Positions 29,290 through 32,995 of a stretch of 32,995 bases of DNA are shown piece by piece (within the stretch, counting starts at the first letter, position 1; every line of letters begins with the position of its first letter). This DNA comes from Anaerobiospirillum sp. NML120449 (lineage in GTDB: Bacteria > Pseudomonadota > Gammaproteobacteria > Enterobacterales > Succinivibrionaceae). The notes below the pieces were generated by a model. It had not been told where the DNA came from. It saw only the letters and a program-made list of their open reading frames with translations, and made no database searches. Position numbers and translations under genes: made by a program. The DNA lies in the NCBI RefSeq assembly GCF_023051105.1, contig NZ_JALKIL010000047.1, positions 1 through 32,995 of the forward strand. The letters are read 5' to 3'.

Positions 29290-29764
29290 CAGCTGGTATA
29301 CAGTGCAGGCATGGCCAGCTCTCACATCGGCCTGCATACCAGGCAGTAAGCCCATTTGACCGCCCTGCTGCCCGCCCATTTGACCGCCCCGGCTGTCAGC
29401 TGCATCATCAGGTCAGACCGACAGCTGACATTACTTCGGCCTGCTGGTCATCAAGGTCCGGCACTGCCCGGCTGGTCATGCATTTTCAATGTCCTGTCGG
29501 CCCGGCAGAGCCTCAGATCCGGCAGTGGCCGGCTGGGTCTTCAGGACCAGATGGCTGTATCAGCTCTGCATTTGATGACCTTATGGGGATCAGGGCAAGG
29601 CAGGTCGTTGCCATGAGGGCGTGGACCATGTGATGTGGACCATGCACATGTACCATGTGACATTGGGCATGGGCCATGTATACTGGGCATGGATATGGGC
29701 CATGCGGCATGGCTATGAGGCATGGGTCCGGGGTCTGATTTGATGTTTAATTAAGGAGAACGAG
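29290..29764. other. 475-bp spacer, CATG-rich repeats before the HTH gene
   Basis: An imperfect inverted repeat follows the stop codon (29295-29340). From about 29620 to 29730 the DNA is packed with GGACCATG, GGGCATGG and GGCCATG words at roughly 11-13 bp intervals. Then an AT-rich strip (TTTAATTAAGGAG) carries the ribosome site of the next gene. Confidence 0.65.
29620..29730. repeat. CATG-rich degenerate short repeat
   Basis: About ten CATG words occur in 110 bp, mostly as RGRCCATG or GGGCATGG, at irregular 8-13 bp spacing. It lies directly upstream of the HTH gene's leader, and its self-complementary words could form many alternative hairpins. Confidence 0.65.
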
Positions 29765-30316
29765 ATGGCAGTTAAAGACATAACTCTCAAGGCAGAGGCA
29801 GTGCGCCGTATGCACAGTGGTGAATTATCAGCTCCTGAGGCGGCGGCATACTATGGAGTTTCTGATTCTACAGTGCGCAAGTGGGCCAGCGATGATCGCC
29901 TGATTGAACTTGCAAATTCCAAAAATATTGCCGACAGCACCTGGGCCCCTCAAGGCATAATTGTCGACAGTGAGGGCAATCTGGTGGAGCCTGAGCTGCC
30001 TGAGCCTCTCAACTCTTCACAGGCTATGGGCCTGTACAGCTATCTGAAGTCCTTCAAGTTCATCAAGCCTCTGGTCAAGGAAATGTGCAAAAAGCACCAT
30101 TGCGACGAGAAAAAGCTCATGCTCTGGTGCAGCTGGATCGAAGCCATGCAGGCTATTGAGTCACGCGAGGCTGACCTCAATGCATGGCGTGCCCAGCGCT
30201 ATCTGACCTTAAAGGACAGAGAGGACAAGCGCCGTGCCCGCAACGCACCAATAAATGCCCGCAAGCGCATGATACGCGAGATGCGCCGCAGCTTTTTCTT
30301 TTTCCCATTCAGATAA
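29765..30316 (+). CDS. Helix-turn-helix DNA-binding protein, 183 aa
   Basis: The start ATG follows AAGGAG with six bases between. Residues about 5-41 (LKAEAVRRMHSG...SAPEAAAYYGVSDSTVRKWA) form a helix-turn-helix of the kind found in transposase OrfA subunits and related regulators: a first helix, then SAPEAAAYYGVS-DSTVRKW as the two HTH helices. After this come a Pro/Glu linker (PELPEPLNSS, about 77-86), a helical middle with CKKHHC and LWCSWIE, and a very basic end (RRARNAPINARKRMIREMRR) finishing FFFFPF. There is no DDE catalytic domain here or in the next frame, and no terminal inverted repeats are evident. It could be a domesticated OrfA-like regulator, a remnant of an insertion sequence, or a free-standing DNA-binding protein. 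Confidence 0.85.
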   Translation: MAVKDITLKAEAVRRMHSGELSAPEAAAYYGVSDSTVRKWASDDRLIELANSKNIADSTWAPQGIIVDSEGNLVEPELPEPLNSSQAMGLYSYLKSFKFIKPLVKEMCKKHHCDEKKLMLWCSWIEAMQAIESREADLNAWRAQRYLTLKDREDKRRARNAPINARKRMIREMRRSFFFFPFR

Positions 30317-30557
30317 GCTGTCCCACGCTCATTACCACCTGCATTCATTACATCCTGCGCTCATGACGCCCTGAGCTCATAACCTCGTGAGCTTACAGTC
30401 ATAACATTGTGTACTCACAATATCCTCAAGCGCAGGATGTACTCTTACCTCCCCACCCTCATAATTACCGCCCAGCCCGAACACAGACACTTGCATGAAC
30501 AGAGCAGCCAGGTGCACTTTGTCATGCCTGAAATTCAGCTTTCCAGGGCATGGGGCA

Positions 30558-30850
30558 GCTGTCTGTAAAAATACGGCCACAATGAGCTCTGAGCAGGAGC
30601 GGCTGTCTGTAAGGAGCTGTCCATGCAGCGCGTTGAGCGGGGGCGACTGTCTGTAGGGAGCTGGTCATAATGCGCGCTGAGCGGGAGCAGCTGTCTGTAG
30701 GGAGCTGGTCATAATGCGCGCTGAGCGGGTGCGGCTGTCTGTAGGGAGCTGTCCATGCTGCGCGCTGAGCGGGAGCAGCTGTCTATAGGGAGCTGGTCAT
30801 AATGCGCGCTGAGCGGTAGCTGCTTTCTGTAAGGAGCTGTCCATGCTGCT
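30558..30850. repeat. 44-bp minisatellite, about 6.5 copies
   Basis: GAGCTG words recur at 30614, 30658, 30702, 30746, 30790 and 30834, all exactly 44 bp apart; GCTGTCTGTA at 30558 and 30602 extends the array left. Two unit types are mixed, GAGCTGTCCATGCTGCGCGC and GAGCTGGTCATAATGCGCGC, so the array has undergone internal shuffling. The unit length is not a multiple of 3, which argues against coding. Confidence 0.93.
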
Positions 30851-31070
30851 CAATGGGATGCAGCTGATCTATGGGGTGTCTGAGATTTGCCCGCATGCAG
30901 CGCAGGAGCATGGGATTTGCCGGGAGGCTGCACAGGGACGGGGCAGCGTATTTGCCATGGCCGGCTGGTCGGGCTGTGATTATGCTGGCTGCAGCTGAGC
31001 GGGCGCTGCAGTGGAGTTCGACCTGATTGTGCGACTGGATCGGGGATAGCTGGCATTATGCGCAGCTGGC

Positions 31071-31160
31071 GTGAGTTTCTGGGGTAAGGCGGGCTCTGGC
31101 AGACGTAGGGCGAGCGTGAGTTACCGGGGTAAGGCTTGCACTGGTGGTCGTGGGGCGGGC
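31071..31160. repeat. 45-bp direct repeat, two copies, G-rich
   Basis: GTGAGTT-(N)-GGGGTAAGG occurs at 31071 and again at 31116, 45 bp apart. Both units go on into GGGCG-rich sequence. It lies just downstream (in minus-strand terms) of the third SBP's terminator. Confidence 0.75.
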
Positions 31161-31188
31161 GGGACTGGTCGGTCAGGTGCGTGGGAAA

Positions 31189-31222
31189 GGAAAAAGAAAA
31201 GCGGCATCCGGGAGAATGCCGC
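31189..31222 (-). terminator. Intrinsic terminator of the third SBP gene
   Basis: On the minus strand, arms 31214-31222 and 31201-31209 form a 9-bp stem (GCGGCATTC/GGATGCCGC, one G-U) with a 4-nt GGGA-complement loop. TTTTCTTTTT follows. It lies about 50 bp past the stop codon. Confidence 0.88.
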
Positions 31223-31273
31223 CTGAAACATCCGGATGCCTCCGGACAGAGTTTTTAGAAAAGGTATTCTTTA

Positions 31274-32191
31274 TCAGTTAGACATGGACAGCTTAGGGCC
31301 GGCACCGTGAGCGTGCTGCTCATCCTCGTGACCTTCCTCGGCCTCAAAGTAGTTGTGCAGCTCATTACGGACAATACGGGCAACAGTACCGTCATCAATC
31401 ATCTCATTGAAAGTTTTGTAAAGCACCTCAGAGCGTGGGCTGTCCTTCTTGAAGAACAGGGCCATACCGCTTTCGCTGCCCTCGATGTGACCTGAAACCT
31501 GGAGATTGGCCTCCGGCCATATAGCCAGGTATTCGCGGGCGATGATCTCATCTACTATCAGGGCGTCAGCAAGGCCACGGGATACGGCGTAGAAAACCAT
31601 GAAATTGGTTGGAGCCTCATAGGTATTGATGCCGCGGTTGCCAATCATGGCTCCCATGTTGGAGCCGGTCTGAACAGCCAGGGTACGGCCGGACAGGGCG
31701 TCCAGATCCACAATATTATCACCTTGACGGCTTACGATAACGGCGCTGTTATAGACATATGGCTTGCTGATGAGATAGTACCTGGCGCGCTCAGGGGTAG
31801 CGCTGATAGCACCAGCAACGATATCAGAATGACCGGAACGGCCCAGTTCCATCATGGAGGTGAAGCTGGTCAGGTCGTAGCCGTCAGCATCAAGTCTGAA
31901 GCCGGTACGACGCTGCAGCTCCTTGACCAGGGATACGTCCACACCTTCAGGAGTTTTGACATTCTTCTTTAAGGTGACAAATGGTGGGGCTACAGCAAAG
32001 GACACTGACAGGGTTTGATTGCTCAGTTCACCAGACAGAGCTGACGGAGCAGCAAACATGGCTGTTGCACCAAGAGCAAAGGCACATACCGGGCGCATCA
32101 GGCGAGAGCTCATGCTGGCTGAGCGGGCATGGTTGCGCTCCTGGTCCTGGCCAGAGACAGAGTTAGAAAGGCAAGAAAAAAAGTTGCGCAT
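31274..32191 (-). CDS. Periplasmic solute-binding protein, amino-acid type (SBP_bac_3), 305 aa
   Basis: This is the third paralogue. The start is the ATG at 32191 (MRNFFSC), preceded by AAGGA seven bases away; a longer in-frame start at 32251 lacks this. A polar n-region of about 30 residues comes before a signal peptide with core CAFALGATAMFAAPSALSG and cleavage near 53. Family blocks: GVDVSLVKELQRRTGF, ISATPERARYYLISKPYVYN, LSGRTLAVQTGSNMG, ADALIVDEIIAREY and ESGMALFFKKDSP. The ligand-contacting Arg and Asp are present, so an amino acid or related compound is likely. The C-terminal tail EEGHEDEQHAHGAG is rich in His and Glu and absent from the paralogues, perhaps a metal-binding end. It has its own terminator and no ABC transporter partner nearby. 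Confidence 0.93.
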   Translation of the reverse strand: MRNFFSCLSNSVSGQDQERNHARSASMSSRLMRPVCAFALGATAMFAAPSALSGELSNQTLSVSFAVAPPFVTLKKNVKTPEGVDVSLVKELQRRTGFRLDADGYDLTSFTSMMELGRSGHSDIVAGAISATPERARYYLISKPYVYNSAVIVSRQGDNIVDLDALSGRTLAVQTGSNMGAMIGNRGINTYEAPTNFMVFYAVSRGLADALIVDEIIAREYLAIWPEANLQVSGHIEGSESGMALFFKKDSPRSEVLYKTFNEMIDDGTVARIVRNELHNYFEAEEGHEDEQHAHGAGPKLSMSN

Positions 32192-32852
32192 GATCGTGTC
32201 CTTGGATATACGAAATCCGGTTGATGTCGTTTGGCTCCCTGATCTGTGCATCGGCTGATGACTTTAATGCGGCTTCAAGCGCAGCGCGGTTGCCGATATG
32301 GTTCCCGGTCCGCTCCACAGCTGGTTGGCTTACGCATGGGCATGGGGGCTGTCTGATTAATTCACTAAACGCTGCTCAGACGCATAATCCTGACTGGGTG
32401 AGGTCGTATGCCCTCATTATGTCTGTGTGAAAAGACCATACGTCTGCGAAAGTGTTGTTCGTTTGTATGTTTGTCTGATTGATAAATAATTCTTCGGCAG
32501 TTACCAGGTCAGAGGGGCTGATGTCATGAGCCTGATGGACTGGGCATGATGGCCTGTGTCTGATGTCATGAGTCTATGGGCTGAGCCTGATGTCATGGAG
32601 CAGACGGCCTGTGTCTTATGTCATGAGTCTATGGGCTGAGCCTGATATCATGGAGCAGACGGCCTGTTCCTTATGGCCTTAGCCTGATGGCCTGTGCCGG
32701 GGCGCCAGCTGGCGTGTGCAGCCTGAGCGCTATGTCTGTTTAATGGCTTACTGTGTTTCAGGACGGTACGGAAGCTGATTATGTAAGAACACACACCTTA
32801 TGATGTCCGCTTGTTCTGCCCTCTTTACCGCAGGGCGTACGCATGATACGTG
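32192..32852. other. 0.66 kb spacer with 55-bp repeat
   Basis: This stretch includes the leader of the third SBP, whose ribosome site AAGGA lies just right of 32198, and a 55-bp tandem repeat at about 32520-32690. The rest shows no gene or recognisable RNA. Confidence 0.6.
32520..32690. repeat. 55-bp tandem repeat, about 2-3 units, 11-bp internal register
   Basis: GAGTCTATGGGCTGAGCCTGAT starts at 32570 and again at 32625, 55 bp apart, followed each time by ATCATGGAGCAGACGGCCTG or a close variant. A degenerate earlier unit begins near 32520. The unit can be split into five 11-mers with recurring GATGTCATGAG and AGCCTGATG words. Confidence 0.82.
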
Positions 32853-32995
32853 CTAAGCGGCTTTTCTCAGCTCTAAAGCGGCAGCAATTATGCCTACTGC
32901 ATTTAGCAGCTGAGCATCGTCAGCCAGACGCACAACGAGCCTTTTTATTGAGCTGTCGCTATAGTTCGTATCTGTTTTTAAGACATTAACAAAGT
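32853..32995 (-). CDS. C-terminal end of a gene running off the right edge
   Basis: On the minus strand an open frame enters from the window edge and runs 46 codons to a TAG at 32853-32855. It includes NVLKTDTNYSDSSIKRLVVR and LADDAQLLNAVGIIAAALEL before the end RKAA. The composition is ordinary for a protein, with an amphipathic helix at the end. The DAQLLNAVGI pattern loosely recalls the closing helix of actin-like or plasmid-partition ATPases, but that is weak and I assign no function. The start and most of the protein lie outside the window. The following sequence has no strong terminator. Confidence 0.65.
   Translation of the reverse strand, partial: FVNVLKTDTNYSDSSIKRLVVRLADDAQLLNAVGIIAAALELRKAA

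Larger units (their letters stand above)
30317..31188. other. 0.9 kb spacer with 44-bp and 45-bp repeats
   Basis: After the HTH gene comes a strip of CTCATNAC words (30330-30420). Then follow a 44-bp minisatellite (30558-30850) and a 45-bp duplication (31071-31160) with dense G-runs (GGGGCGGGCGGG near 31150). No gene is seen on either strand. Confidence 0.65.

Noticed and set aside
1..32995. CRISPR array among the many repeats
   Set aside because: None of the repeat arrays has the alternation of constant repeats and unique similar-length spacers; they are head-to-tail minisatellites, and no cas gene is present.
1..32995. tRNA or rRNA genes
   Set aside because: I found no T-loop GTTCRA pattern with matching arms, and no rRNA-like conserved block on either strand.

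Overview
The window looks like part of a chromosome from a motile gammaproteobacterium, most likely a gut anaerobe of the Succinivibrionaceae type. This placement is an inference from the style of the chemoreceptors and solute-binding proteins; no rRNA, tRNA or housekeeping marker is present to confirm it. Coding density is unusually low: the confident genes cover only about 11.2 kb of 33 kb (roughly one third). The long spacers hold many unrelated short tandem repeats and a few decayed-looking coding remnants.

Layout. Positions 1-11,870 carry a methyl-accepting chemotaxis protein (MCP) cluster, all on the minus strand: an N-terminal remnant (112-288) and three full receptors of exactly 536 aa (2506-4116, 6872-8482, 10258-11868). 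Their cytoplasmic signalling domains are nearly identical, their sensor domains are diverged, and each ends at a similar AGAGCCATG/CATGGCTCT terminator hairpin. Positions 11,870-19,170 form a 7.3 kb stretch with no confident gene but with several minisatellites, a TGCAAAA motif cluster, a Fur-box-like palindrome, a possible small ORF and an intrinsic terminator that belongs to no visible gene. Positions 19,177-23,355 carry two paralogous periplasmic amino-acid-type solute-binding proteins (SBP_bac_3) on the minus strand, with a frameshifted lipoprotein-like remnant between them. Positions 25,624-29,289 carry three tandem plus-strand paralogues (310, 310 and 309 aa, all GTG starts) of a cytosolic-looking protein family I do not recognise. 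They are followed by a small helix-turn-helix protein (29,765-30,316). A third SBP lies at 31,274-32,191 on the minus strand, and the C-terminal 46 codons of another minus-strand gene run off the right edge.

How the genes may work together. No permease or ATPase gene accompanies any of the three SBPs, and the same window holds three MCPs. One reading is a sensory island in which secreted binding proteins present ligands to receptors (inference only). Both families, and the unknown 310-aa family, have grown by local duplication, so the region behaves as an expansion zone for paralogues. The most interesting items are the uncharacterised 310-aa triplet with 10-bp-phased repeat arrays in front of copies 2 and 3, the orphan SBPs with long segments before their signal peptides, and the minisatellite-rich spacers, several of whose repeat units look like multiples of 10-11 bp.
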